Below, piece by piece: positions 9,381 through 18,986 of a stretch of DNA of 64,000 nt. The stretch's first letter is position 1. Each line of letters opens with the position of its first letter. A program made the translations under genes and the position numbers. Source of the DNA: Kaistia soli DSM 19436 (GTDB lineage Bacteria; Pseudomonadota; Alphaproteobacteria; Rhizobiales; Kaistiaceae); contig NZ_FQUP01000003.1 of NCBI RefSeq assembly GCF_900129325.1, forward strand, positions 124,001-188,000, read 5' to 3'. The notes below the pieces were generated by a model that worked only from the letters and a program-made list of their open reading frames with translations, was not told the origin of the DNA and made no database searches.

Positions 9381-11216
9381 ATGGCTGGCGACAAGAGCGC
9401 ATCGGGCGGGCCAACGGGGCCGGCGGGAACGCCGATCAACCTGATGGTGAAAGACCCCGAGCGGCTTGCGCGCAACATCGCGCTCATCCTCGAAGGCGCC
9501 TCGCGGGCTGCTGCCAACTTCCTCAAGCCGCGTGAGAACGGCTCCGTTTCGGCCGATGTGGTCGACGAAATCACCGAGATCATCAAGACGCTGTCCAAGG
9601 TGATCGAATACTGGACGGCCGATCCAACCCGCACGGTCCAGGCGCAGACGCGGCTGTTCGGGCGCTATTTCGCGTTGTGGAATTCGTCCATTGCCCGCAT
9701 GGCCGGCGCTCCGATGCCACCGATCGCCGTCCCTGACGCGCGTGACAAGCGCTTCCAGGATCCTGAATGGACCGACAACCAGTATTTCGACTTCATCAAG
9801 CAGTTCTATCTCATCACGGCCCAGTGGGCGGACGAGATGGCGCGCGATGCCGGCGATATCGATGCACACACGCGGCTCAAGGCGCGCTTCTATGTCCGCC
9901 AGATCGCGAATGCGATCTCACCCTCGAATTTCCTCTTCACGAACCCGGAGATCCTGCGCGATACGCTCGATTCAAGCGCCGAGAATCTGGTCCGCGGCGT
10001 CAACATGTTTGCTGACGATATCGCCGCCGGCGAGGGCGAACTGAAGATCCGCCAGGTCGACACGTCGAGCTTCTCGATCGGTGGCAATCTGGCGCTGACG
10101 CCCGGCAAGGTCGTGCACCAGAACGATGTCTGCCAGCTGATCCAGTACAAGGCCGCGACGACCGAGGTGTTGAAGCGTCCCCTCTTCATCGTCCCGCCCT
10201 GGATCAACAAGTTCTACATCCTCGATCTGACGCCCGAAAAATCCTTCATCAAATGGGCCGTCGAGCAGGGGCACACGGTCTTCGTCGTTTCCTGGATCAA
10301 CCCGGGCGAAAGGCAGGCCGGCAAGAGCTTCGAGCACTATATGCGCGAGGGCATCCTCGAATCGCTTGACGTCATCGAGAAGATCACGCGCGAAAGGCAA
10401 GTGAACGCCATCGGCTACTGCGTCGGCGGCACGCTGCTGTCCTTCTCGATGGCCTATATGGCGGCCACCGGCGATACCCGCATCGCCGCCGCAACGCTGT
10501 TCGCGACGCAGGTCGACTTCACCTTCGCCGGCGATCTCAAGGTGTTCATCGACGAGGAGCAGATCGAGCAGATCGAAAAGAAGATGAGCGTGCGCGGCTA
10601 TCTCGAAGGCAAGAACATGGCGTCTTCCTTCAACATGCTTCGCTCCAACGAGCTCATCTGGTCTTACGTGGTTAACAATTACTTTCGCGGCCGCGAACCG
10701 ATTCCGTTCGATCTCTTGTTCTGGAATTCAGACGCGACACGAATGCCCGCCGCTAACCACTCGTTTTATCTGCGAAACTGCTATCTGGACAACAAGCTCG
10801 CCAAGGGCGAGCTGTCGGTCGGCGATGTCCGGTTGTCACTCCGCGACATCAAGATCCCGATCTACAATCTAGCAACGCGGGAGGACCATATCGCTCCGCC
10901 GCGCTCCGTGTTCTACGGTTCGTCCTTCTTCGGGGGGCCCGTGACATTCGTGCTGTCCGGCTCGGGACACATTGCCGGCGTGGTCAATCCGCCTGTACGC
11001 AAGAAATATCAGTACTGGACAGGCCCCGCTCCGGCTGGCGATGGCTTTGACGACTGGCAGGCCAAGGCCGAGGAGCATCCGGGCTCCTGGTGGCCGCACT
11101 GGCAGGCATGGATCGAGAGCCTCGACGCAACACGCGTCAAGGCGCGCATCCCCGGCGGCCGTCGCGTCAAGGCAATCGAGGATGCGCCCGGAAGCTACGT
11201 GAAGGTGATGTCGTAA
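9381..11216 (+). CDS. phaC: Class I poly(3-hydroxyalkanoate) synthase PhaC
   Basis: 611 residues, of class I length. The lipase-like box GYCVGG has the catalytic Cys at residue 347. The Asp in NLATREDHIAPP and the His in SGSGHIAGVVNPP complete the triad. The motif FIVPPWINKFYILDL is characteristic. The enzyme polymerises (R)-3-hydroxyacyl-CoA into polyhydroxybutyrate granules in the cytoplasm. A GAGGAAG ribosome-binding site precedes the ATG. phaA, phaB and phasin genes are not in this window, and the divergent placement next to alaC suggests it is transcribed alone. Confidence 0.97.
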   Translation: MAGDKSASGGPTGPAGTPINLMVKDPERLARNIALILEGASRAAANFLKPRENGSVSADVVDEITEIIKTLSKVIEYWTADPTRTVQAQTRLFGRYFALWNSSIARMAGAPMPPIAVPDARDKRFQDPEWTDNQYFDFIKQFYLITAQWADEMARDAGDIDAHTRLKARFYVRQIANAISPSNFLFTNPEILRDTLDSSAENLVRGVNMFADDIAAGEGELKIRQVDTSSFSIGGNLALTPGKVVHQNDVCQLIQYKAATTEVLKRPLFIVPPWINKFYILDLTPEKSFIKWAVEQGHTVFVVSWINPGERQAGKSFEHYMREGILESLDVIEKITRERQVNAIGYCVGGTLLSFSMAYMAATGDTRIAAATLFATQVDFTFAGDLKVFIDEEQIEQIEKKMSVRGYLEGKNMASSFNMLRSNELIWSYVVNNYFRGREPIPFDLLFWNSDATRMPAANHSFYLRNCYLDNKLAKGELSVGDVRLSLRDIKIPIYNLATREDHIAPPRSVFYGSSFFGGPVTFVLSGSGHIAGVVNPPVRKKYQYWTGPAPAGDGFDDWQAKAEEHPGSWWPHWQAWIESLDATRVKARIPGGRRVKAIEDAPGSYVKVMS

Positions 11217-11247
11217 CTCGTTCTGGTGAGAGGGGGACCGCGATCCC

Positions 11248-13269
11248 TCAACGCCGCAGAGAATAGCCCAACAGGATCAGCGCACGCTTCTGATCATTGC
11301 TCATGTCGATACGGCTGAAAGTCAGGACGATTTCTTGGTCTCCCGGCGCGATCGTGAGTTCAACGAAGCATGTCTCGCCCTCTTTCTTGAATGCGACCGC
11401 GATCGTGCAATGGCCTTGGCCGCGACCACCGATCGAGACGGAGATCGTCTGGTCAGGCACGGGCGACATGACGTCGAGACGAAGGGTCGCCTTACCAGGC
11501 GTCGTATCCAAGAGTTTGAGCGTCGCTGCCGAGCCAATCACCCAGCGCATCTGCGGTAGGTTCCACTGCGGATAGGGGCCCTCAAGCCCAAGTATCCCGG
11601 TGCCGGGTGCCAGCGTCGGGAGGCTCGTCTTCCGCGCATAGATTTCAATAGGTCCACCCGAAAGGGGCGGCGTCAGCGACGCGATCCTCACGAAGTCGGA
11701 ATTGGCTTTGACGGCCTCGCGGACCGCCGGCAGCGATCTGACGCTCGGCAGCCAGCTGATGAGGTCAGGATCATCGGGCGAGAACAAAACCACATGTGAC
11801 GCCGCTTCGATATTGGCGAGGTGCTCCGCCACATCGTCCGAGCGGTGAGCGTCGAAGGCGTGATCGGTCGCATCACTCCGCTGAATGAAGGCGAAGTCCA
11901 GGACATCTGCATTCAGATAATCCGTGATTGCCGGAAAGTATATCCTCGATACGGTGTCGCCTTGCGGCTTTGTCGCTTCGTAAGTCGCATCGATCAGGGC
12001 GCGCCGCTTTGCCAGGACGTCAAGTGAAGCGACGCTCTGCTTACCCTCCTTATTGAACCAGTGCCACTGAAAGCTTGACAGGGCCGTGCCAACCAGAACG
12101 ACGGCCAAGGCGGCTGCAAAGCCATTTTGCCAAGCCTTGTGGGCCAGCGCGGCCGAGAACAGGGCGCGCGCAGCCAGCAGGAAGAATACGAGGCAGAACG
12201 CTGTAACCTGAATGCCGAGAAAGACCGATTTATGCGCCGGTAGCGACACCAAGGCATAGGAGGCGCAAAAAATCAGAGCCATCGCGGCGACCCTGCGAAG
12301 CGCGGAATCGCGCCGACGGATCACGAGCCCGACAACCGCAACAACGATAAGCGCCAAGGTCACGAAGACCCAGACACCCATGGTCTTGTGGCCACCCTGT
12401 CCGCCCCAGAGATAGAAAGTGGCCTGTTCATAGGGCGGCAGCTTGACGGCCCAGAGGTCCTTCTCCCGCGTGAACGTGGTGACGATGATGTACTGGATCT
12501 CGCGGGCGGCGGCCAAGATGTAGTGAGGAAGCACGACGACAAGGGTAATGGCCACCGCAGCCACATTGTGGCGGAGCATCGTGCCCGGCTTCAGCGTCCG
12601 CTGCCGCTCGAGATAGTCGAGCCCCGTCGCCAGCATGAGACTGAAGCCGTAGAGCGCGATCGTGATCGGAAAGACCGATGGCTTGGTCAGGAGAGCCGCA
12701 GCAAAGATCAGCGCGATCGCTAGCAGGCGTCTGCGCCCCGCGCCGACCCACGGTCGCTCGACGAGCGCGATGCAGCCGAAGGCGAGCAGGAACGCGTTGA
12801 CGATGTCGGGGCGCGCCTCGATCACGAGGAAGCCGAGGACCGGCCAAGCGAGCACCGCAATGACGACGGTCGCGGTCACCCAGGCGGGCAGATCTGCGAA
12901 CCAACGCCGGACAACAAGCAAAAGGGCTACGACCCAGGCCGTATTGACCAGCGCGGGCGCCCATTCGTTGATGCCGAATATGAGGAAGCCGATGAAACTG
13001 ACTGCAGTCGCGGTTGGTGCATGCGGAGAATCTGCGACGTAACCTTTGAAAAGTCCCGAGAAGCCGAGATCGTAGAAGCTGAGCAACCTGCGGCCGGAAT
13101 CGACGAAATAGCCGATGTCGTCGAACGTGGCCGGCGCTGCCAATTGGCCCTGGCGGAGCGACTGCATTACCGAGGCAACAGCAAAGAGCACACCGGCCGC
13201 TACGAACCAGACAGCCGGCAGCGGCTTCTGAGTTGGAGACGGTACTGGGCTAGCCAAAGGTTCGCTCAC
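11248..13269 (-). CDS. Multi-spanning membrane protein, GT-C glycosyltransferase-like
   Basis: 673 residues with a GTG start (MSEPLAS). The first two thirds hold about eleven hydrophobic helices; the last third (about 440-673) is a soluble, probably periplasmic, domain. An acidic pair DD in the first periplasmic loop (PATFDDIGYF) and EARPD in a later loop are the pattern of GT-C transferases that use polyprenyl-phosphate sugars (PMT/ArnT type). No known subfamily could be assigned. No polysaccharide, lipid A or sugar-nucleotide genes lie beside it, so the acceptor is unknown. It is convergent with phaC, with only 31 bp between the stops. Confidence 0.6.
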   Translation of the reverse strand: MSEPLASPVPSPTQKPLPAVWFVAAGVLFAVASVMQSLRQGQLAAPATFDDIGYFVDSGRRLLSFYDLGFSGLFKGYVADSPHAPTATAVSFIGFLIFGINEWAPALVNTAWVVALLLVVRRWFADLPAWVTATVVIAVLAWPVLGFLVIEARPDIVNAFLLAFGCIALVERPWVGAGRRRLLAIALIFAAALLTKPSVFPITIALYGFSLMLATGLDYLERQRTLKPGTMLRHNVAAVAITLVVVLPHYILAAAREIQYIIVTTFTREKDLWAVKLPPYEQATFYLWGGQGGHKTMGVWVFVTLALIVVAVVGLVIRRRDSALRRVAAMALIFCASYALVSLPAHKSVFLGIQVTAFCLVFFLLAARALFSAALAHKAWQNGFAAALAVVLVGTALSSFQWHWFNKEGKQSVASLDVLAKRRALIDATYEATKPQGDTVSRIYFPAITDYLNADVLDFAFIQRSDATDHAFDAHRSDDVAEHLANIEAASHVVLFSPDDPDLISWLPSVRSLPAVREAVKANSDFVRIASLTPPLSGGPIEIYARKTSLPTLAPGTGILGLEGPYPQWNLPQMRWVIGSAATLKLLDTTPGKATLRLDVMSPVPDQTISVSIGGRGQGHCTIAVAFKKEGETCFVELTIAPGDQEIVLTFSRIDMSNDQKRALILLGYSLRR

Positions 13270-13525
13270 GATGCCGCCCTTTCGGGGGCCGCGGTCCCGC
13301 CGGTTGCCGCAACGGCTAACGTTGCTGCTGGAAGGTGGGGCGGCACGGCGAGCTGGTGTCTGGGCGGCATTCGTCCCTCGCGGTCGGCTGAGATCATCGC
13401 CGTCGCGTTATGGCCGAGCGCGGCGCCCACCGCAATTGTCGGTTGGCATTTCGCGCGGTTGCAGTGGAACGCTTGAGCATCCCACTGCAATGCGCCGGCC
13501 CCCTAACGGGCCGGTTGCCGTTCGA
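13270..13525. other. Intergenic region with two hairpins
   Basis: A gap of 256 bp between the GT-C-like gene and the chloroperoxidase gene, both on the minus strand. I see no credible ORF. Two inverted repeats lie at its right end: TTGCAGTGG / CCACTGCAA at 13459-13490 and CCGGCCC / GGGCCGG at 13495-13514. They lie 12-67 bp downstream of the chloroperoxidase stop and probably serve as termination or RNA-stability structure, although neither is followed by a U tract. The rest should contain the promoter of the GT-C-like gene. Confidence 0.5.
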
Positions 13526-14362
13526 TCAGCTGGTGATGAAGGCCAGGAGGTCCGCGTTGATCACCTCGGCATGGGTGGTCAGCATGCCATGCGGATAGCC
13601 TGGATAGGTCTTCAGCGTGCCGTTCTTCAGCAGCTTGACGGACAAGAGGGCACTATCGGCAATCGGAACCACCTGATCGTCTTCCCCGTGCAGAACCAGC
13701 GTCGGGACAGTGATCGCCTTCAGGTCTTCGGTCTGGTCGGTCTCGGAGAAAGCCTTGATGCCTTCATAATGCGCCTTGGCGCTGCCCATCATCCCCTGTC
13801 GCCACCAGTTGTTGATGACGCCCTGCGAGACTTCGGCGCCTTGGCGGTTGAAGCCATAAAAGGGGCCGGTCGGGAAGTCGACGAAGAGCTGCGCGCGGTT
13901 AGCGGCGAGGCCAGCACGGATGCCGTCGAAAACCTCGATCGGCAGGCCGCCCGGATTGGCTTCGGTCTTCAGCATCAGCGGTGGCACGGCGCTGACCAGA
14001 ATGGCCTTCGCGACTCGCCCCTGCGGCTCGCCGAATTTCGCAACATAGCGTGCGACTTCACCGCCGCCGGTGGAGTGGCCGATATGGACGGAGTTCCGGA
14101 GATCGAGATGCTCAGCGACCGCCGAGGCGTCGGCAGCGTAGTGGTCCATGTCGTGGCCGTCGCTGACCTGCGCTGATCGGCCGTGGCCGCGACGGTCATG
14201 AGCGACGACGCGGAAACCCTTGCTGAGGAAGAACAGCATCTGGGCGTCCCAGTCGTCACTCGACAAGGGCCAGCCGTGATGAAAGACAATGGGTTGCGCA
14301 TCCTTCGGGCCCCAGTCCTTGTAGAAGATCTCGGTTCCGTCGGCGGTCGTGATCGTGCTCAT
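13526..14362 (-). CDS. Alpha/beta hydrolase, non-heme chloroperoxidase / arylesterase type
   Basis: 278 residues from MSTITTADG. It has the oxyanion segment [12 protein letters not shown] and the nucleophile elbow GHSTGGG with Ser97. The acid Asp is in [12 protein letters not shown] and the His in YPGYPHGM. This is the cofactor-free haloperoxidase/esterase group, whose true activity is usually ester hydrolysis or perhydrolysis; halogenation is a side activity. The ATG at 14362 fits the family start; the in-frame sequence upstream lies in the divergent promoter region. It is divergent from a GlxA-type regulator, which may control it. Confidence 0.9.
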   Translation of the reverse strand: MSTITTADGTEIFYKDWGPKDAQPIVFHHGWPLSSDDWDAQMLFFLSKGFRVVAHDRRGHGRSAQVSDGHDMDHYAADASAVAEHLDLRNSVHIGHSTGGGEVARYVAKFGEPQGRVAKAILVSAVPPLMLKTEANPGGLPIEVFDGIRAGLAANRAQLFVDFPTGPFYGFNRQGAEVSQGVINNWWRQGMMGSAKAHYEGIKAFSETDQTEDLKAITVPTLVLHGEDDQVVPIADSALLSVKLLKNGTLKTYPGYPHGMLTTHAEVINADLLAFITS

Positions 14363-14477
14363 GATGGTTCCCTCGGCCAGGACGGCCCCATGCCGGCCTG
14401 CTGGACGAATATGTAGCGCTGCGAAGCTTGGTTGCGTGCGTGGCAGGAGTGACATTCTGAGGGGTAAAAGCGACAAG

Positions 14478-15500
14478 ATGGATCTCCCGGACAGCATCTG
14501 CACCGAGGTCGCGATCCTTTGCTATCCAGACTGCCAGCTTGCGGCGGTGTACGGACTGACCGATCTCTTTCGTATTGCGGGGGAGATCAGCCGCGACCGT
14601 GCCGATGGCGAAACGACGCCTGCCATTCGCGTCAGCCACTGGCAGCTCGATGCTTTCGGCGCGGAGGTCGTCTGCACATTCGATAGCCATCCAGGACGTC
14701 CGCACAGGCTCGGTTACGTCGTCGTCCCGCCCAGCCTGATCGTGCCCTCTCGGATGCAGCCGATGCAGACGCTCGTTTCTTGGCTGCTGGCGCAACACGG
14801 CAACGGCACCCGGCTTTGCTCGGTCTGCGCCGGGGCATTCCTCGCCGCAGAGACAGGCCTTCTCGACGGCCGCGATGTCACGACGCACTGGGCGTTCGCC
14901 GCCGAGCTTGCCGAGCGCTACCCGCAGCTCCGCGTCGATGCCGACCGCATGCTCATCGACGACGGCGATGTCGTCACGGCGGGCGGCATCCTCGCCTGGA
15001 CCGATCTTGGCCTGACGATGGTGGCGCAACAGCTCGGCCCCTCGATTATGCTCGATACCGCGCGCTTCCTCCTCACCGACCCTCCCGGCCGCCTGCAGCA
15101 ACCCTTCATCGGGTTCGTGCAGCGCCGGGATCATGGCGACGAGGCGATCCTGAAGGTCCAGAACTGGCTACAGACCACAAACGCACGCGATCATGCGATC
15201 GAAATGCTCGCCGGCCGGGCCGGATTAGGTGAGCGGACATTCCAGCGCCGCTTCCTCAAGGCAACGGGACTGCGCCTGACAGAATATGCGCAGCATATCC
15301 GCGTCGCGAAAGCACGCGAACAGCTCGAGACAAGCCGCAGAAGCATCGAGCAAATCGCATGGGACGTCGGCTATGGCGACGTCTCGGCCTTCCGCCGCAT
15401 CTTCCAGCGGCTGACAGGCCTGGCGCCGGCCGATTACCGGCGCCGCTTCGGTGCGGTACTGCAGGATCCGGAGGAGCCGCTGGTCCCGACTATTCCCTGA
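14478..15500 (+). CDS. GlxA family AraC-type transcriptional regulator
   Basis: 340 residues. The N-terminal DJ-1/PfpI-like domain (about residues 1-190) has [19 protein letters not shown], in which Cys sits at the usual elbow. The C-terminal AraC/XylS domain (about 225-325) contains two helix-turn-helix units ending with [26 protein letters not shown]. These regulators sense small metabolites such as amino or quaternary amine compounds. The ATG follows a GAGGGG ribosome-binding site. A 115-bp divergent spacer separates it from the chloroperoxidase gene. The 3' end overlaps the convergent gfa gene by 11 bp. Confidence 0.9.
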   Translation: MDLPDSICTEVAILCYPDCQLAAVYGLTDLFRIAGEISRDRADGETTPAIRVSHWQLDAFGAEVVCTFDSHPGRPHRLGYVVVPPSLIVPSRMQPMQTLVSWLLAQHGNGTRLCSVCAGAFLAAETGLLDGRDVTTHWAFAAELAERYPQLRVDADRMLIDDGDVVTAGGILAWTDLGLTMVAQQLGPSIMLDTARFLLTDPPGRLQQPFIGFVQRRDHGDEAILKVQNWLQTTNARDHAIEMLAGRAGLGERTFQRRFLKATGLRLTEYAQHIRVAKAREQLETSRRSIEQIAWDVGYGDVSAFRRIFQRLTGLAPADYRRRFGAVLQDPEEPLVPTIP

Positions 15501-16065
15501 AGGTGCCTGCTTTCGTCGCCGCAAATGTCGCGAGCGCATCCATCAGCGGCGGCGAGAGGCAGTCATACGGCTCCAGTCCCACCTCCCGGATTCGGGCCCG
15601 AATGCCGTCCATCTTTTTCGGCGAAACGCCGCTTTCAATCACCGACGAGACAAAGGCGGCGAATTGCGGCGCCTGCCAGCCCTTGTCGCTCGAAAGCTCG
15701 GTGTGGACGAAGGTGAGCCCCTGGAAGGCATGGTCGCGCTCGACCGGGCCGTGCATATGAGCGCCGCAGGCCCTGCAGGCATGGCGCAGGATCAGGGCGC
15801 CAGGATCGACGACCGCCAGCTTGTCGCCGTTCTCGACGACATGGACATTCGCCGTCGGGGTGACCGCGACGACGGAGAATGTCGCACCGGCCGGCTTCCA
15901 GCATTTGGTGCAGCCACAGGCATGGTTGTGCACCACCTGCCCATCGATCCGCACCTTCACTGGCTTGTCCACACAGAGGCAGACAAGCGTGCCACCTGCG
16001 AAGCTGTCGGATCCCGCAACGATGCCATCGTCGATCGCCGGGTGAAGAAGAACCTTCTCTGGCAT
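15490..16065 (-). CDS. gfa: Glutathione-dependent formaldehyde-activating enzyme (S-(hydroxymethyl)glutathione synthase)
   Basis: 191 residues of the Gfa family. The zinc-binding cysteines are seen in [16 protein letters not shown] and [11 protein letters not shown]. The enzyme is thought to speed the adduct formation between formaldehyde and glutathione before oxidation by the class III alcohol dehydrogenase; the partners adhC/frmA and fghA are not in the window. The ATG at 16065 follows a good GAGGGAGCAGG ribosome-binding site. It is convergent with the GlxA regulator. Confidence 0.93.
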   Translation of the reverse strand: MPEKVLLHPAIDDGIVAGSDSFAGGTLVCLCVDKPVKVRIDGQVVHNHACGCTKCWKPAGATFSVVAVTPTANVHVVENGDKLAVVDPGALILRHACRACGAHMHGPVERDHAFQGLTFVHTELSSDKGWQAPQFAAFVSSVIESGVSPKKMDGIRARIREVGLEPYDCLSPPLMDALATFAATKAGTFRE

Positions 16066-16171
16066 TTCCTGCTCCCTCTCGCTCTTTTCTGGCCCGTTGG
16101 CGCGGGCAGGAGAAAAGCTAGACCCGTTCCCATGCTTTGGGAACGAATCATTGGGGCCCCCCAAAGGGCGA

Positions 16172-17155
16172 TCAGGAAAGGCCGGCGGCCTCCTCGAGAC
16201 CGAGCGCGAGATTGAGGTTCTGCACCGCGGCGCCCGAGGCACCCTTGCCGAGATTGTCGAGCAGCGCCAGTGCCATTCCCTGCCCGTTCGACGCGTTGCC
16301 GAAGGCCATGATGCGCAGGCGATTGGTGCCGTTGAGGTTTTCAGGGTCTATGAGGGCGTGAAAGCCGGCTGCGCCCGCCCGCGCCTTCTGCACTTCAGCC
16401 GCCTCGTCGGCGGAGAGCACCTCAATGAACCGCTCGCCCTTGTAATGCGCCTCATAGGCGGCCGTGAGATCAGACGCCGAGGGTTTGCCGGGCAGCCGCC
16501 CGAGATGGAGCGGCAGCTCGATGATCATGCCCTGAGCGAAGCGACCGACCGCCGGCGTGAAGATCGGCGCTTCGGCGATCGAGCCATAGCGCACGACTTC
16601 CGGCAGGTGCTTGTGGGCGAGCGTCAGGCCATAGGGCCGGAACGCGTCGTGCGAGCCGGGCGGCGGGGTCTGCTGCTCGAATTCGGTGATGAGGCCCTTG
16701 CCTCCGCCGGAATAGCCGGAAATGCCGTTGACATAGAGCGGCCAGTCGGCGGGTAGCAGGCCGGCATCGACCAGCGGCCGGATCAGCGCGATGGCGCCCG
16801 TCGCATAGCAGCCAGGGTTGGCAATGCGGGTCGCCTCGGCGATCTTCTGGCGTTGGCCCGGCGCCAATTCGGCGAAACCGTAGGCCCAGCCCGGGAACAC
16901 GCGATGCGCCGTCGAGGCATCGATGATCCGCGTCTCCGGATTGGTCACGAGCGTCACCGCCTCGCGGGCCGCATCGTCGGGCAGGCAGAGAATTACCGCG
17001 TCGGCAGCGTTCATCATCTCGGCCCGTGCGGACGTTTCCTTGCGCCGCTCCGGCTCGATCGACAGCAGCGCGATATCCGGCCGCCCCTCCAGGCGCTGGC
17101 GGATCTGCAGCCCGGTGGTTCCGGCTTCGCCGTCGATGAAGACCTTGGCTGACAT
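16172..17155 (-). CDS. argC: N-acetyl-gamma-glutamyl-phosphate reductase (short form)
   Basis: 327 residues beginning [17 protein letters not shown], with an N-terminal nucleotide-binding fold. The catalytic Cys is in NPGCYATG. The short length and the EAGTTG start mark the shorter AGPR type of the family. The enzyme reduces N-acetylglutamyl phosphate with NADPH in arginine synthesis. It follows rpsI on the same strand, an arrangement typical of Hyphomicrobiales (rplM-rpsI-argC), but a strong terminator lies between them, so it is probably expressed at least partly from its own promoter. Confidence 0.96.
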   Translation of the reverse strand: MSAKVFIDGEAGTTGLQIRQRLEGRPDIALLSIEPERRKETSARAEMMNAADAVILCLPDDAAREAVTLVTNPETRIIDASTAHRVFPGWAYGFAELAPGQRQKIAEATRIANPGCYATGAIALIRPLVDAGLLPADWPLYVNGISGYSGGGKGLITEFEQQTPPPGSHDAFRPYGLTLAHKHLPEVVRYGSIAEAPIFTPAVGRFAQGMIIELPLHLGRLPGKPSASDLTAAYEAHYKGERFIEVLSADEAAEVQKARAGAAGFHALIDPENLNGTNRLRIMAFGNASNGQGMALALLDNLGKGASGAAVQNLNLALGLEEAAGLS

Positions 17156-17243
17156 GATCGTCTCCGCTTTGAGCAAGTCGTGGAGGTATGCGGATGAAGT
17201 GCCCGCCAACCGGCCCTATCAGGTGGGTATGACGGGACCATGC

Positions 17244-17277
17244 AAAAAGGGCGCTCCGGTTTCCCGAAGCGCCCTTT
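17244..17277 (-). terminator. Rho-independent terminator after rpsI
   Basis: A perfect 10-bp stem (AAAGGGCGCT / AGCGCCCTTT) closes a 12-nt loop. Read on the minus strand, the stem is followed by a run of T. It lies 23 bp after the rpsI stop and before argC, and should end the rplM-rpsI transcript. Confidence 0.85.
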
Positions 17278-17299
17278 CCGAAACGTCTGTTGACGCGGC

Positions 17300-17770
17300 T
17301 TAGCGCTTGGAGAACTGGAAGCTGCGACGCGCCTTGGCGCGGCCGTACTTCTTGCGCTCGACGACGCGGCTGTCGCGGGTCAGGAAGCCGCCCTTCTTGA
17401 GGACGCCGCGCAGCTCGGGCTCGTAATAGGTGAGCGCCTTCGAGATGCCGTGGCGCAGCGCGCCAGCCTGGCCCGAGAGGCCGCCGCCGGCAACGGTGGC
17501 GACGATGTCATACTGGCCATTGCGATTGGCAACGCCGATCGCCTGGCGAACCAGCATCTGCAACACCGGGCGCGCGAAATAAGCCGAGAACTCACGCGTG
17601 TTCACGGTGATCTTGCCGGTGCCCGGACGGATCCAGACGCGGGCGATCGCGTTCTTGCGCTTGCCGGTGGCATAGGCGCGGCCCTGGGCGTCCAGCTTCT
17701 GGACATGAACCGGAGCGGCGTTCTCGGACGAAGTCGAGACGAGGTCCTGGAGCGACTGAAGATCGGCCAT
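17300..17770 (-). CDS. rpsI: 30S ribosomal protein S9
   Basis: 156 residues. The conserved core runs from [15 protein letters not shown] to the basic C-terminal tail [17 protein letters not shown], whose last Lys/Arg reaches the P-site tRNA. An N-terminal extension of about 30 residues is normal in Alphaproteobacteria. It is separated by two bases from rplM and forms the usual rplM-rpsI operon. Confidence 0.98.
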   Translation of the reverse strand: MADLQSLQDLVSTSSENAAPVHVQKLDAQGRAYATGKRKNAIARVWIRPGTGKITVNTREFSAYFARPVLQMLVRQAIGVANRNGQYDIVATVAGGGLSGQAGALRHGISKALTYYEPELRGVLKKGGFLTRDSRVVERKKYGRAKARRSFQFSKR

Positions 17771-17772
17771 GT

Positions 17773-18237
17773 TCAGGCAACCCTCTTGTTCTTGGGATTG
17801 AGCGCGGCGACATCGAGCACTTCAGGCTGCTGTGCCTCATGCGGATGGCTGGAGCCACCATAGACGCGCAGATTGCTGAACTGCCGACGGCCGAGCGGAC
17901 CCTCGGGGAGCATGCGCTCGACGGCCTTCTCGATCACACGCTCGGGGAAACGCCCCTCGATGATCTGGCGCGGGCTGCGCTCCTTGATGCCGCCGATATA
18001 GCCGGTGTGCCAGTAGTAACGCTTGTCCTGGTACTTGCGGCCCGTGAAGACGCACTTCTCGGCATTGATGATGATGACGTTGTCGCCATCATCGACATGC
18101 GGCGTGAAGCTGGCCTTGTGCTTGCCGCGCAGACGGTTGGCCACGATGGTGGCGAGCCGGCCGACGACCAGCCCTTCGGCGTCGATCAGAATCCACTTCT
18201 TCTCGACATCCGCCGGCTTGGTGGAAATGGTGCTCAT
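17773..18237 (-). CDS. rplM: 50S ribosomal protein L13
   Basis: 154 residues starting [15 protein letters not shown]. Family motifs are present: [23 protein letters not shown] and [17 protein letters not shown]13 is an early assembly protein of the large subunit. It is the first gene of the rplM-rpsI operon, so its promoter should lie in the 18238-18536 gap. Confidence 0.98.
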   Translation of the reverse strand: MSTISTKPADVEKKWILIDAEGLVVGRLATIVANRLRGKHKASFTPHVDDGDNVIIINAEKCVFTGRKYQDKRYYWHTGYIGGIKERSPRQIIEGRFPERVIEKAVERMLPEGPLGRRQFSNLRVYGGSSHPHEAQQPEVLDVAALNPKNKRVA

Positions 18238-18536
18238 TATCGAACTCGTTTCTCGTGCCCTCGGGGGCATAAGGGAAGGCAACGGGACGAGCCCGTCGAT
18301 CGGCGGGTTATCTACAGTTTCGCTGTCCGCGCGTCAACCATGACAAGATCGCCTCAGCGGCAAAAGCTCTATAAAAATCATAGTTCTGGCTATTGCGGTA
18401 ATATGATACCGCAAATCGTGTCCGGCCGATTTCCGCCACGATGATAGGGCTCATTGGCAGCGGCCGGGATGAACTGTTCCCGCTACCTGCCGATCGGCTA
18501 TTGTGTCGTCCCAATCGCGCGACCAGGAAGAAGACA
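18238..18536. promoter_or_regulatory. Divergent promoter region between rplM and VOC gene, with inverted repeat
   Basis: A 299-bp gap without a credible ORF. It must hold the rplM promoter (minus strand) and that of the VOC gene (plus strand). The middle (about 18340-18420) is richer in A+T than the surroundings. It contains a perfect 8-bp inverted repeat TTGCGGTA-N6-TACCGCAA at 18393-18414, a size and spacing suited to a dimeric regulator. No regulator gene lies next to it. Confidence 0.5.
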
Positions 18537-18986
18537 ATGACCGAAGGCGGACTTTCTCCCCGATTGAGCATCGTGACGCTGGGTGTCGCCAATGTCGCGA
18601 AGTCGAGAGCGTTCTACGAGTCGCTCGGCTGGCGGCCGTCCTCGGCCAGCCAGGAGCAGATCGTCTTCTTCCAACTGTCCGGGGTCGTGCTGGCGCTGTT
18701 CGACCGCAACCACCTCGCCGACGACGCCACGGTCGCGCCAGCCGGCGACGGCTTCCGCGCGGTGACGCTGGCGCACAATGTCGCTTCGGAAGCCGAGGTC
18801 GATGCTGCCCTCGCGCATGTCGAGCGCTGCGGCGCCCGCATCGTCAAGCCGGCGGCGAAAGTCTTCTGGGGCGGCTATTCCGGCTATTTCGCCGATCCCG
18901 ACGGCCATCTCTGGGAGGTGGCCTTTAACCCATTCATTTCCTTTGATGAGGCAGGTCGCCTCGTCCTCCCTGGACCCGTCGTATGA
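18537..18986 (+). CDS. VOC family (glyoxalase-like) protein
   Basis: 149 residues with a single glyoxalase/bleomycin-resistance domain formed of two beta-alpha-beta-beta-beta units. Visible segments are LSIVTLGVANVAKSRAFYESLGW at the start and GYFADPDGHLWEVAFNP at the end, which carries the typical metal-ligand Glu. The substrate is unknown. The ATG at 18537 follows AGGAAG. The stop overlaps the start of the next gene by 4 bp (ATGA), so the two are translationally coupled. Confidence 0.85.
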   Translation: MTEGGLSPRLSIVTLGVANVAKSRAFYESLGWRPSSASQEQIVFFQLSGVVLALFDRNHLADDATVAPAGDGFRAVTLAHNVASEAEVDAALAHVERCGARIVKPAAKVFWGGYSGYFADPDGHLWEVAFNPFISFDEAGRLVLPGPVV

